Assembly: GCA_947598345.1 (NCBI GenBank)
Contig: CANQFF010000002.1
Span: forward strand, 1-39,056
Source: an uncultured Bacilli bacterium
GTDB lineage: Bacteria; Bacillota_I; Bacilli_A; RF39; UBA660
Direction: 5' to 3'
DNA: 39,056 nucleotides
Part shown: positions 8,086-16,616 of the stretch, one piece after another
How positions within the stretch are numbered: position 1 is the first letter of the stretch
Layout: every line of letters begins with the position of its first letter
The notes under the pieces: generated by a model
Databases searched by the model: none
What the model was told of the DNA's origin: nothing
Seen by the model: the letters and a program-made list of their open reading frames with translations, nothing else
Program-made: the position numbers and the translations under genes

Positions 8086-9326
8086 TGAGAATAGGTATAT
8101 TTACTGATACTTATCCACCATATATAAATGGTGTATCTACAAGTATTAAGATGCTTGAAAATGCCTTAAGAAAAAAGGGGCATAAAGTATTTATTGTTAC
8201 TGTTAATCCAGAAGAAATGTCATATCAATTTGAAGATAATGGTAGGATAATAAGAATCCCTGGTATACCGACGGGAATATATGATTATAGATTAACTACT
8301 TTTTATCCAATAAGAGCTGTTAATAAAATAAAAGAGTGGAATTTAGATATTATACATACTCATACTGAATTTGGAATAGGTACATTTGCAAGAGTAATAG
8401 GTAAACAATTTGATATACCTGTTGTCCACACTTATCATACTATGTATGAAGATTATGTGCATTATATAACAAAGGGATATTTTGACCATACAAGTAAGAA
8501 AATAGTAGAGTATTTAACAAAGTTTTATTGTGATAAAACAATAGAAGAATTAATCGTTCCAACAAAAAAAACATATGATTTATTTAAAGAAAAATATAAA
8601 TATGATAGAAATGTACACATTATTCCAACAGGTATAGAGATAGAAAGATTTTATAAAGAAAAATTAAATAATGATAAAATAAATAAATTAAGAGAAGAAC
8701 TTAAAATAAAAGAAGACGATATAGTAGTAATTTTTGTTGGTAGAATAGCTTCTGAAAAAAGTGTGGATTTTTTAATTAATAATCATTCAGAAATTTTAAA
8801 AAGAAATAGTAATACTAAATTATTAATTGTGGGTGATGGCCCAGATTTAGAGAACTATAAAAATTTAGCTAAAAAAAATAAAATAGAAGATAGTGTAATA
8901 TTTGTTGGAAAAGTACCTTGGGATAAGATACCACTTTATTATGGTTTAGCTCATATATTTGTAACAGCATCACATACAGAAACTCAAGGTCTTACTGTTA
9001 TAGAGGCAATGGCCGCAACACTTCCTGTAGTAGCTTTGAATGATGAAAGTTTTAGAAATGTAGTAATAGATGACTTGAATGGATATTTATTTAATAATAA
9101 AAAAGAATATTTAAATAAAATGTTTAAATTATTAAATGATAAAGAATTAAGAGAAAAGATGGGACTTCAAGCTAGAATAAATTCTGAAACATATTCTTCA
9201 AAATATTTTGCAGAAAGAGTTTTAGATGTTTATAGGTTAGCTTTAAAAGGAAGAAAGCCAAAGAAGAATAAATCGTTCTTTTCAAGGTTAAAAAATACAG
9301 TAAAAAAAGGTCTTCATGGCAAATAA
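8085..9326 (+). CDS. GT4 glycosyltransferase, probable diacylglycerol glucosyltransferase type
   Basis: A 413-aa GT-B fold glycosyltransferase of family GT4. The N-terminal acceptor domain opens with RIGIFTDTYPPYINGVSTSI and contains HTHTEFGIG and HTYHTMYEDY. The C-terminal donor domain contains IFVGRIASEKSVDFLI, VGDGPD and the ETQGLTVIEAMA block, whose two glutamates form the EX7E motif of retaining enzymes. The close likeness of the N-terminal blocks to Bacilli 1,2-diacylglycerol 3-glucosyltransferases suggests glycolipid or lipoteichoic-acid anchor synthesis on the cytoplasmic face. The basic tail (GRKPKKNKSFFSRLKNTVKK) would favour binding to an anionic membrane. It starts at GTG 8085 with AAGGTGA (8074-8080) upstream and overlaps the previous gene by one base. 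Substrate remains inferred. Confidence 0.8.
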   Translation: MRIGIFTDTYPPYINGVSTSIKMLENALRKKGHKVFIVTVNPEEMSYQFEDNGRIIRIPGIPTGIYDYRLTTFYPIRAVNKIKEWNLDIIHTHTEFGIGTFARVIGKQFDIPVVHTYHTMYEDYVHYITKGYFDHTSKKIVEYLTKFYCDKTIEELIVPTKKTYDLFKEKYKYDRNVHIIPTGIEIERFYKEKLNNDKINKLREELKIKEDDIVVIFVGRIASEKSVDFLINNHSEILKRNSNTKLLIVGDGPDLENYKNLAKKNKIEDSVIFVGKVPWDKIPLYYGLAHIFVTASHTETQGLTVIEAMAATLPVVALNDESFRNVVIDDLNGYLFNNKKEYLNKMFKLLNDKELREKMGLQARINSETYSSKYFAERVLDVYRLALKGRKPKKNKSFFSRLKNTVKKGLHGK

Positions 9327-9374
9327 ATGAAAGAAGGTAGAAATGATATAACTAGATCATAAAATTTGATATTT

Positions 9375-9382
9375 TTCGACAA
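9375..9382 (-). promoter_or_regulatory. Consensus Spo0A box upstream of spo0A
   Basis: TTCGACAA on the + strand, i.e. TTGTCGAA on the - strand, in the context TTTGTCGAAAAAT, which is the classical 0A-box consensus. It lies 83 nt before the spo0A start and about 52 nt before its -10. This predicts autoregulation of spo0A, as known in Bacillus. Confidence 0.65.
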
Positions 9383-9434
9383 ATTGTTACAAAACTAGAT
9401 AAAATAAACTCTAGAAGCTTTATGTTGTATGTAG

Positions 9435-9440
9435 TATAAT
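9435..9440 (+). promoter_or_regulatory. -10 box of spo0A
   Basis: TATAAT at 9435-9440, 24 nt before the start codon. The -35 position (TAGAAG, 9412-9417) does not match sigma-A consensus, suggesting an activator-dependent promoter. Confidence 0.45.
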
Positions 9441-9464
9441 CATAATAGAAAAGGAAGAGATAAT

Positions 9465-10223
9465 ATGAATAAAATAAAAGTTCTAATGATAGATGATAAC
9501 ATACAGTTAATAGAAGCAGTAAAAGAATATTTTAAAAGTAGTAAAGTTATAGAAATATCATCAACAGCGAATGACGGAGTTGATGGTATGGAAAAAATAG
9601 AAAAAGAGATTTATGATGTAATCATTTTGGATCTTATAATGCCAAATAAGGATGGTTTATATGTCCTTGAGGAAATGAAAAAGAAAAACATAGATAAAAA
9701 AGTAATAGTCGCAACAAGTTATAATACATCAGAAGTTATAAGGGAAGTATCCGATTATGGTGTTAATTATTATATATTGAAACCTTTTGATTTTGGAGAT
9801 TTAGAAAAAAGAATATTAGACATGTTTAATAAGAAACAAGAAGGTAAAAATATTGATTTACATTATAATAATTTGCAAGTATCTATAACTAAGATATTAC
9901 ACGAACTTGGTATTCCATCTCATATAAAAGGTTATCAATATATAAGAGACGGAATTAGTTTAATATTTGATAATCCAGATATGATAGGTGGAATAACGAA
10001 AGAATTATATCCAGAATTAGCAGCAAAATTTGATACAACGGTGTCTAGGGTAGAAAGAGCGATAAGACATGCAATAGAAGTAAGTTGGAATAGAGGCAAC
10101 TGGGATCTTATGGAAGAAATATTTGGAAACAGTGTTGATATAGATAAGGCTAAACCTACTAATTCTGAATTTATTGTAACTGTCGCTGATAAACTAAGAC
10201 TAGATTATCATAAGATTGGTTAA
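9465..10223 (+). CDS. spo0A: Sporulation master regulator Spo0A
   Basis: A 252-aa response regulator that, when phosphorylated by the phosphorelay or by kinases, switches on sporulation genes. The receiver domain (residues ~4-120) has the acidic pair D10-D11, the phospho-acceptor D56 in IILDLIMP, the T84 region and K106 in YYILKPFDF. The C-terminal effector domain (~140-252) carries the hallmark segments ILHELGIPSHIKGYQYIRDGI, LYPELAAKFDTTVSRVERAIRHAIEVSW and the DNA-recognition helix within them. Length is that of typical Spo0A. The ATG is preceded by GGAAGAG (9452-9458). It has its own promoter region with an 0A box and its own terminator, so it is monocistronic. It also implies that the TTGTCGAA sites in this window are meaningful. 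Confidence 0.97.
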   Translation: MNKIKVLMIDDNIQLIEAVKEYFKSSKVIEISSTANDGVDGMEKIEKEIYDVIILDLIMPNKDGLYVLEEMKKKNIDKKVIVATSYNTSEVIREVSDYGVNYYILKPFDFGDLEKRILDMFNKKQEGKNIDLHYNNLQVSITKILHELGIPSHIKGYQYIRDGISLIFDNPDMIGGITKELYPELAAKFDTTVSRVERAIRHAIEVSWNRGNWDLMEEIFGNSVDIDKAKPTNSEFIVTVADKLRLDYHKIG

Positions 10224-10230
10224 TGATATT

Positions 10231-10257
10231 AAGTACTTGAAAAAGTGCTTTTAATTT
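10231..10257 (+). terminator. Terminator of spo0A, overlapping the next promoter
   Basis: AAGTACTT (10231-10238) pairs with AAGTGCTT (10243-10250), allowing one G-T pair, followed by TTAATTTTA. The hairpin contains the -35 of the following gene. Confidence 0.65.
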
Positions 10258-10265
10258 TATATAAT
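10237..10265 (+). promoter_or_regulatory. Promoter of the PFOR gene
   Basis: TTGAAA (10237-10242), 17-bp spacer, TATAAT (10260-10265), 15 nt before the chosen ATG. Confidence 0.65.
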
Positions 10266-10280
10266 TATAATGGTGATAGA

Positions 10281-13200
10281 ATGAAAAAAATAAGAACCAT
10301 GGATGGAAATGAAGCCTGTGCTTTGACTTCATATTTATTTACAGAAATTGCAGGTATTTATCCAATAACTCCATCTAGTCCTATGGCTGAGCATTTAGAT
10401 GAATGGAGTGTATCAGTAAAGAAAAATATTTTTAATGATAAAGTAAAAGTGGTTGAGATGCAAAGCGAAGCAGGGGCAGCTGGGTTTGTTCATGGTGCTT
10501 TGCAAAACGGAGTTTTAGCGACTACATTTACGGCTAGTCAAGGATTACTTTTAATGATACCTAATATGTATAAAATGGCAGGTGAAATGCTTCCTATGGT
10601 TATGCATGTTGCAGCGCGCTCACTATCTACGCATGCGCTAAGTATATTAGGAGATCATCAGGATATTTATGCCTGTAGATCAACAGGATTTTGTATGCTC
10701 GCATCTTCATCAGTACAGGATGCTTCGTATTTAAGTGGTATCGCTCACTTATCTGCAATAGAGTCTAGCTTACCATTTATGCATTTCTTCGATGGCTTTA
10801 GAACTAGTCATGAAATAGATAAAATAGAGGTATTAGATAGCGATGATTATAAAAAATTGTTAAATAAAAAAGCTCTTGAAAAATTTAGAAGTAGAGCTTT
10901 AAATCCAGATAAACCAAATACAAGAGGTACTGCAGAAAATGATGATATATATTTTCAAGCAACTGAAGTTAGAAATATTTTTTATAACAAGGTGCCAGAT
11001 ATTGTAAATAATTATATGGATAAAATTAATAAATTAGCTGGTACTGAATATAAACCTTTCAATTACTATGGTAATAAATCTGCTAAAAAGGTAATAGTTG
11101 CTATGGGATCAGTATGCGAAACTGTAAAAGAAACAATAGATAATTTAGATGAACCTTTAGGTTTAATAGAAGTTCACTTATATAGACCTTTTTCAGTTAA
11201 ATATTTATTAGATGTACTTCCTAAATCAGTAGAAAAAATAGCTGTACTTGATAGAACTAAAGAATTTGGATCAAATGGAGAACCTTTATATTTAGATATT
11301 GTATCAGCCCTAAAAGAAAAAAATATAGATATAGTAGGTGGTAGATACGGTTTATCAAGTAAAAATACCACGCCAGCTCATATAAAATCCGTATATGACA
11401 TGCTTGATCATCCTAAAAATAATTTTACAATAGGTATAGAAGACGATGTAACTAATTTAAGTTTAAAATCACCAGATTTTACTTTAAAATCTGGTAAAGA
11501 AATATTAATTTATGGATATGGTTCTGATGGAATGGTTAGTGCATCTAAATCAATTATAAAATTAATAGGTGACAATACTGATAACTATGTACAAGGATAT
11601 TTTCAGTACGATTCTAAAAAATCTGGTGGGGTAACTATATCTCATTTAAGAATAAGTGATAAAAAGATAAAAGCTACATATTATGTTGAAAAACCAGATA
11701 TTGTAGTTGTATCTAAGGATAGTTATTTTAAAGAGTTTGAACTTTTAAATAAAATTGACTCTAATTCTATAATGATTGTAAATACAAGTAAAAGTGATGA
11801 AGAATTAATAAGCACTTTAAATGAGAAAATGTTAAAATTGCTTAGTGATAATAAGACAAAATTATATGCTATAAATGCCTATGAAATAGCTTCTAAAGTA
11901 GGTTTAGGTAATAAAATAAGTATGATTATGGAATGTGCTATTTTGTATTTAACAAATCTTATAGATTATAAATTTGGTAAAGAAGAATTAATAAAATATA
12001 TAAGAGATAAATTTACAAAAAAAGGTGAAGATATAGTTAAAGCTAATGAGGAAGCTTTAACTATGACTGAAAAAATGATAAGAGAGGTCAATTTAAAATT
12101 TGATAATATTTCTAATGAAAATAAAAATTTAGATTTTTATGATTCAATGTTTAAAAGACAAGGAAATAAATTACCAACATCTGCTTTTTTATCAATGCCA
12201 AGTGGTATATTTAAACCTGGAACAGTTAATTTAGAAAATAAATATATAAGTGAGATTGTACCTAATTATATTAAGGATAATTGTATAAATTGTAATCAAT
12301 GCTCATTTGTATGTCCACACTCAGTTATAAGACCATATTTATTAAGTGAAGAAGAGTATGAAAAGGCACCTGAATATATAAAAGTTAGATGCAAAAAAGC
12401 TATAGGATTAGAAGATTATTATTTTACTATAGGTATTTGTATTAAGAATTGTACAGGTTGTGGTCTTTGTATAGATACTTGTCCAGGATTTAAAGGTGTA
12501 AAAGCATTAACTTTTTCCTCTTTAAATAATCAAATTAAAAATAAAGAGCAGGATATATTTGATTATCTTGAAAGTAATATAACTAATAAGAATAAATTTA
12601 ATAATTTAACAGTAAAGGGTTTAGAGTTTAATAAACCAAAATTTGAATATTGTGGTGCTTGTGCAGGATGTGGAGAAACTTCATATATTAAGGTATTAAC
12701 ACAATTGTTTAAGGATAATTTAATAATAGCAAATGCAACGGGATGTTCGTCAATATATGGAGGTAGTGCTCCCTCAACGCCGTATACACTTCCTTGGGCA
12801 AGTTCGTTATTTGAAGATAATGCAGAGTATGGTTACGGTATGTTAATAAGTAATAACTTGATGAGAAATAGAATTAAAACTATAATGGAAAATAATATGG
12901 ATAATAGTAATTCTGATTTATTTAAATACTGGATAGATAACTGTGATGATTATGAAAAAACTAAAGAGGTTTATGATAAATTAAATGAAGACATACCAAA
13001 GGAACTTATAGAATTAAAAGAGTATATTCCATCTAGAAATTACTGGTGTATTGGTGGAGATGGATGGGCATATGATATAGGATTTGGTGGAATTGATCAT
13101 TTATTAGCAACTAATGATGATGTTAATATTTTAGTTCTTGATTCACAGGTTTATTCTAATACAGGTGGTCAATCTAGTAAAGCTAGTGAAATAGGTTCCG

Positions 13201-13667
13201 TAGCCTCCTTTTCAACAAGTGGAAAAAAGACTAATAAAAAAGATTTGGCAAGCATTGCTATGTGTTATAAAAATGCATATGTTGCTACAATCTCACTAGG
13301 CGCAAATATGATGCAAGTAATTAAAACATTAAAAGAAGCAAATGATTATAATGGACCTTCAATCGTAATAGCTTATTCACCTTGTATATCTCATGGAATA
13401 AAAGGTGGTATGTCTAATACATTAAAAATGGAAAAAATGGCAGTAGAATGTGGATATTTCCCTATTTTTAGAAGACATCCTATAAATGGCTTCACATTAG
13501 ATAGTAAGAAAGTTGATTTTGAAAAATACGATGAATTTTTAAATATGCAAACAAGATATTCATCACTAAGTAAGATATCTAGTGAAAATACATACTTACT
13601 AGAAGAAAATAAAAAAAATGCAAAGAGTAGATTTGAATATTATAAAAAGTTAGACAGTAATTTATAA
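10281..13667 (+). CDS. nifJ: Pyruvate:ferredoxin (flavodoxin) oxidoreductase
   Basis: A 1128-aa single-chain PFOR that converts pyruvate and CoA to acetyl-CoA, CO2 and reduced ferredoxin in the cytoplasm of anaerobes. Order of domains: N-terminal pyrimidine-binding part (YPITPSSPMAEHLDEW), the CoA/transketolase-like middle, a ferredoxin domain with two 4Fe-4S clusters (CINCNQCSFVC near residue 668 and CTGCGLCIDTC near 720), a third cluster ligand set (CGACAGCGETSY) and the TPP site (GGDGWAYDIGFGGIDHLL and DSQVYSNTGGQSSKA). The frame is open upstream to 10245, but ATG 10281 follows GGTGAT (10272-10277) and starts the normal MKKIRTMDGNEA N-terminus. The gene is complete and monocistronic between two terminators. 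It signals fermentative metabolism with ferredoxin. Confidence 0.97.
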   Translation: MKKIRTMDGNEACALTSYLFTEIAGIYPITPSSPMAEHLDEWSVSVKKNIFNDKVKVVEMQSEAGAAGFVHGALQNGVLATTFTASQGLLLMIPNMYKMAGEMLPMVMHVAARSLSTHALSILGDHQDIYACRSTGFCMLASSSVQDASYLSGIAHLSAIESSLPFMHFFDGFRTSHEIDKIEVLDSDDYKKLLNKKALEKFRSRALNPDKPNTRGTAENDDIYFQATEVRNIFYNKVPDIVNNYMDKINKLAGTEYKPFNYYGNKSAKKVIVAMGSVCETVKETIDNLDEPLGLIEVHLYRPFSVKYLLDVLPKSVEKIAVLDRTKEFGSNGEPLYLDIVSALKEKNIDIVGGRYGLSSKNTTPAHIKSVYDMLDHPKNNFTIGIEDDVTNLSLKSPDFTLKSGKEILIYGYGSDGMVSASKSIIKLIGDNTDNYVQGYFQYDSKKSGGVTISHLRISDKKIKATYYVEKPDIVVVSKDSYFKEFELLNKIDSNSIMIVNTSKSDEELISTLNEKMLKLLSDNKTKLYAINAYEIASKVGLGNKISMIMECAILYLTNLIDYKFGKEELIKYIRDKFTKKGEDIVKANEEALTMTEKMIREVNLKFDNISNENKNLDFYDSMFKRQGNKLPTSAFLSMPSGIFKPGTVNLENKYISEIVPNYIKDNCINCNQCSFVCPHSVIRPYLLSEEEYEKAPEYIKVRCKKAIGLEDYYFTIGICIKNCTGCGLCIDTCPGFKGVKALTFSSLNNQIKNKEQDIFDYLESNITNKNKFNNLTVKGLEFNKPKFEYCGACAGCGETSYIKVLTQLFKDNLIIANATGCSSIYGGSAPSTPYTLPWASSLFEDNAEYGYGMLISNNLMRNRIKTIMENNMDNSNSDLFKYWIDNCDDYEKTKEVYDKLNEDIPKELIELKEYIPSRNYWCIGGDGWAYDIGFGGIDHLLATNDDVNILVLDSQVYSNTGGQSSKASEIGSVASFSTSGKKTNKKDLASIAMCYKNAYVATISLGANMMQVIKTLKEANDYNGPSIVIAYSPCISHGIKGGMSNTLKMEKMAVECGYFPIFRRHPINGFTLDSKKVDFEKYDEFLNMQTRYSSLSKISSENTYLLEENKKNAKSRFEYYKKLDSNL

Positions 13668-13692
13668 ATAAATTGTATTTCGATAGTAATAA

Positions 13693-13722
13693 AAAACGAC
13701 ACTTTTATGGGTGTTGTTTTTT
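13693..13722 (+). terminator. Rho-independent terminator after the PFOR gene
   Basis: AAAACGACAC (13693-13702) pairs with GTGTTGTTTT (13711-13720), with one G-T pair, and the T run continues. The TATAAT at 13723-13728 for spoIIGA begins immediately after it. Confidence 0.75.
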
Positions 13723-13728
13723 TATAAT
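13723..13728 (+). promoter_or_regulatory. -10 box upstream of spoIIGA-sigE
   Basis: TATAAT at 13723-13728, 17 nt before the chosen start. No recognisable -35 and no 0A box were found in the 77-nt gap, unlike the Spo0A-dependent spoIIG promoter known in Bacillus. Confidence 0.35.
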
Positions 13729-13744
13729 TATATCGGTGATGAAA

Positions 13745-14521
13745 ATGAAAATATATATAGATCTAATTATGATATTAAATTTTTTTATAGATTTTATATT
13801 ATTATTATCGGTGTCACTTATTTTAAAAAGAAATATTAAAATAACTAGAATAATGTTAGGTGCTTTTATAGGTGGTATTAGTATATTGTTATTGTTTTTT
13901 AATGTAAATAATTTATCATTATTTATACTAAAAGTGTTTATAAGTTTAGTTATGATTTTAACTACATTTGGTTATAGAAATTTAAAGTATACATTAATTA
14001 ATATGCTTTATTTATATCTATCTAGTATAATACTCGGTGGTTTTTTATATTTATTAAATTTACAATTTTCATATAAACATATAGGTATTATTTTTTATAA
14101 TAATGGCCTTAGTATTAATTTTATATTTTTAATAATATTTTCACCTGTAATATTATATATTTATATTAAACAAACAAAAAATCTTAGATATAATTATTCT
14201 AATTATTATAATATAGAGTTATATATTAAAAATAAAAAATATAAGTATACGGCTTATATGGATAGTGGAAATGTTCTTGTTGATAACTTAACAAATAAAC
14301 CTGTTATATTAATAGATAAAAGAAAGGTATTATTTGATACAAAAGGTTTTAGATTGATACCATATTCAGGGGTTACAGGTATTAACATGATTAAAGTTAT
14401 AAAAGTAAATAAAATGATAATGAATAGTAAAGAATATAATAATATATTATTAGGTATTATGGATAGAATTGATTTAGATGGTGTTGATGTAATTTTAAAT
14501 AGAAAATTAATGGAGGAATAA
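13745..14521 (+). CDS. spoIIGA: Pro-sigma-E processing aspartic protease SpoIIGA
   Basis: 258 aa. SpoIIGA is a membrane-embedded aspartic protease that removes the pro-peptide of sigma-E in the mother cell after septation. The N-terminal ~140 residues form about five hydrophobic membrane segments beginning MKIYIDLIMILNFFIDFILLL. The C-terminal domain contains YMDSGNVLVDNLTNKPVILI, where D173 of the DSGN motif is the expected catalytic aspartate. It is somewhat shorter than the ~309-aa Bacillus protein. ATG 13745 is chosen because GGTGAT (13735-13740) precedes it; the frame is open to 13673 but that would run through the terminator. sigE follows after one base, the classical spoIIG arrangement. 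Confidence 0.88.
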   Translation: MKIYIDLIMILNFFIDFILLLSVSLILKRNIKITRIMLGAFIGGISILLLFFNVNNLSLFILKVFISLVMILTTFGYRNLKYTLINMLYLYLSSIILGGFLYLLNLQFSYKHIGIIFYNNGLSINFIFLIIFSPVILYIYIKQTKNLRYNYSNYYNIELYIKNKKYKYTAYMDSGNVLVDNLTNKPVILIDKRKVLFDTKGFRLIPYSGVTGINMIKVIKVNKMIMNSKEYNNILLGIMDRIDLDGVDVILNRKLMEE

Positions 14522-14522
14522 A

Positions 14523-15209
14523 ATGATAAAGAAAATATTAGAACTTATAAAGGAATTGTTTAGTAGTAAAGGTGTATACTTTGTAGGAAGTACTGATAAA
14601 CTACCAGAACCTTTATCTAAGGAAGATGAAATAAGATATGTTGAAATGTCAATGATGGGTGATGAATTTGCTAGAAATAAATTGATAGAACATAATTTAC
14701 GCTTGGTAGTTTTTTTATCTAAGAAATATGAAAATACGGGAGTAGATTTAGAAGATTTAGTAAGTATTGGAACAATTGGTCTTATAAAAGGTGTTAATAC
14801 ATATAAATTAGATAAAAATATTAAACTTGCTACATATGCATCGCGTTGTATTGATAATGAAATACTTATGTTTTTGAGAAAAAATAAAAGAAGAAGAGGA
14901 GAAATAAGTTTTGAAGATAGTTTAAGTTATGATAGTGAAGGAAACGAACTTCATTTAGAAGATATACTAGGTACAGCTGATGATATAGTTACAAGACCTT
15001 TGGATGAAGAAATCGAAAAAAAGATATTATATCAAGAGTTATCTAAACTTAATGATAGAGATAAAGAGATAATGATAATGAGATATGGACTTTTGGGTAG
15101 AAAAGAAATGACGCAAAAAGAGGTCGCTGAAACACTAGGAATTAGTCAATCATATATATCTAGAATAGAAAAGAAGGTTATAAATAGGTTAAAACTACAG
15201 AATAGGTAA
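14523..15209 (+). CDS. sigE: RNA polymerase sporulation sigma factor sigma-E (pro-form)
   Basis: A 228-aa sigma-70 family factor, the first mother-cell sigma of sporulation. The pro-region is short: an amphipathic helix (residues 1-17) and then VYFVGSTDKLPEPLSKEDE, which aligns with the Bacillus processing site VYYIGG..ALPPPLSKDEE, so cleavage is expected near Tyr19. Region 2 contains LIEHNLRLVVFLSKKY and DLVSIGTIGLIKGVNTYK; the -10 recognition helix is in LATYASRCIDNEILMFLRKNKR. Region 4 ends MTQKEVAETLGISQSYISRIEKKVINRL. GGAGGA (14512-14517) precedes the ATG. sigG, usually next in the spoIIG locus, is absent; a cell-wall operon follows instead. Confidence 0.95.
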   Translation: MIKKILELIKELFSSKGVYFVGSTDKLPEPLSKEDEIRYVEMSMMGDEFARNKLIEHNLRLVVFLSKKYENTGVDLEDLVSIGTIGLIKGVNTYKLDKNIKLATYASRCIDNEILMFLRKNKRRRGEISFEDSLSYDSEGNELHLEDILGTADDIVTRPLDEEIEKKILYQELSKLNDRDKEIMIMRYGLLGRKEMTQKEVAETLGISQSYISRIEKKVINRLKLQNR

Positions 15210-15238
15210 TTGTATTAAGTTTTTTAATTTGATATAAT
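15210..15238 (+). promoter_or_regulatory. Promoter of the murL-murD2 operon
   Basis: TTGTAT (15210-15215), 17-bp spacer, TATAAT (15233-15238), followed by AGGAGG (15246-15251) and the ATG at 15255. The -35 starts immediately after the sigE stop codon. I see no terminator between the two genes. Confidence 0.6.
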
Positions 15239-15254
15239 TGAAATAGGAGGCCTT

Positions 15255-16616
15255 ATGAATCAAGAGAAGTTTAATGAATTAAGAAAAAAATATCCTAAAT
15301 TTATATATGATAGCTATGAAATAATAAATGATATAGATAATGTTAAAATAATATATCATTTTGAAATAGAAGGATTAACTAAATTTAATCCATCATATAC
15401 TATAAATAAAAATTATTTTAAAAATAAAAATATAGATGAAAATTTATTTAAATATATGGTTTTTCATATAGGATTAATAGAGCTTGTTAGTTATTTTAAA
15501 TGTACTTGTAGCCCAAATGTTGTTATAAATGCAGGTTATATCGATGATAATCAAATAAAGTGGTTTAAAAAATTATATTATTTGGGGCTTGGTGAAATGT
15601 TATATAAAAATGGTATAGAAGTTACTGAAAAGGAACTTATGAATATAACTTGTACTGCTTCAAAAATAGATATGCAAAGTGTTAGTTATAATGGTGTAGG
15701 TAATCTTATTCCTGTTGGTGGTGGGAAAGATTCAACGGTTACACTAGAATTGATGAAAGATGAATTTGATATAAATACTTGTTTTATAATTAATCCTAAA
15801 GAAGTTAATATTGATTGTTGTAGTGTAGCTGGATATAAAGAAGATAAAATATTTAAAATAACAAGAACTTTAGATAAAAATTTAATAAATTTAAATGAAC
15901 AAGGATTTTTAAATGGACATACACCTTTTAGCTCATTAATTGCCTTTGTATCTTATTTAGCCGCATATATTTCTAATAAAAAATATATATTACTTTCTAA
16001 TGAATCAAGTTCAAATGAATCAACTGTAATAGGTACTGAAATAAATCATCAATATTCTAAAACATATGAATTTGAAAAAGATTTCAATGATTATGTTCAA
16101 AAATATTTTAATGTAAATATAAAATATTTTAGTTTACTCAGATACTTAAATGAATTTCAAATATCTATGTTGTTTTCAAATTATAAAAAATATCATAAAG
16201 TCTTTAAAAGTTGTAATGTTGGGAGCAAAAGTACTCCTTGGAAATGGTGCTGCGAATGTGCGAAATGTTTATTTGTTTATATAATGTTAAGTCCATTTTT
16301 ATATAAAGATGAGTTAGTTAATATTTTCGGTGAAGATTTATATGAAAAAGAAGAGTTATTGGATATTATGTTAGAATTAGCTGGTTATAAAGAAACTAAG
16401 CCATTCGAATGTGTTGGAACTATTGAAGAGGTTAGATATGCACTTAGCTTAACTATAAATAAATTAGATAAAAATCTTCCATTTTTATTGAAATATTATA
16501 AAGAAAAATGTGATTTAAGCTTGGATAATGATTTTGAGCACAAATTTAATTTAGAAAATAATTTAGAACAAAAATTTATAGATTTGATTGATAAGGAAGT
16601 AAATAAATATGTATAA
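15255..16616 (+). CDS. murL: Probable MurL: UDP-MurNAc-L-Ala-L-Glu epimerase
   Basis: 453 aa. MurL, described in Xanthomonas, is an ATP-dependent enzyme that epimerises the terminal L-Glu of UDP-MurNAc-L-Ala-L-Glu to D-Glu, replacing glutamate racemase in wall synthesis. The key visible motif is PVGGGKDSTVTLELM (residues 153-167), an ATP-pyrophosphatase-type P-loop (GGGKDS 155-160). A Cys-rich patch WKWCCECAKCLFVYIML follows near residue 333 and is probably structural or metal-binding. Length matches the MurL family. The strongest support is context: it overlaps by 8 nt a MurD-type ligase, the partner MurD2 that adds L-Glu. I recognise the family by motif and partner, not by alignment. Alternative: an unrelated PP-loop ATPase of the asparagine-synthase or tRNA-modification type. 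Confidence 0.75.
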   Translation: MNQEKFNELRKKYPKFIYDSYEIINDIDNVKIIYHFEIEGLTKFNPSYTINKNYFKNKNIDENLFKYMVFHIGLIELVSYFKCTCSPNVVINAGYIDDNQIKWFKKLYYLGLGEMLYKNGIEVTEKELMNITCTASKIDMQSVSYNGVGNLIPVGGGKDSTVTLELMKDEFDINTCFIINPKEVNIDCCSVAGYKEDKIFKITRTLDKNLINLNEQGFLNGHTPFSSLIAFVSYLAAYISNKKYILLSNESSSNESTVIGTEINHQYSKTYEFEKDFNDYVQKYFNVNIKYFSLLRYLNEFQISMLFSNYKKYHKVFKSCNVGSKSTPWKWCCECAKCLFVYIMLSPFLYKDELVNIFGEDLYEKEELLDIMLELAGYKETKPFECVGTIEEVRYALSLTINKLDKNLPFLLKYYKEKCDLSLDNDFEHKFNLENNLEQKFIDLIDKEVNKYV

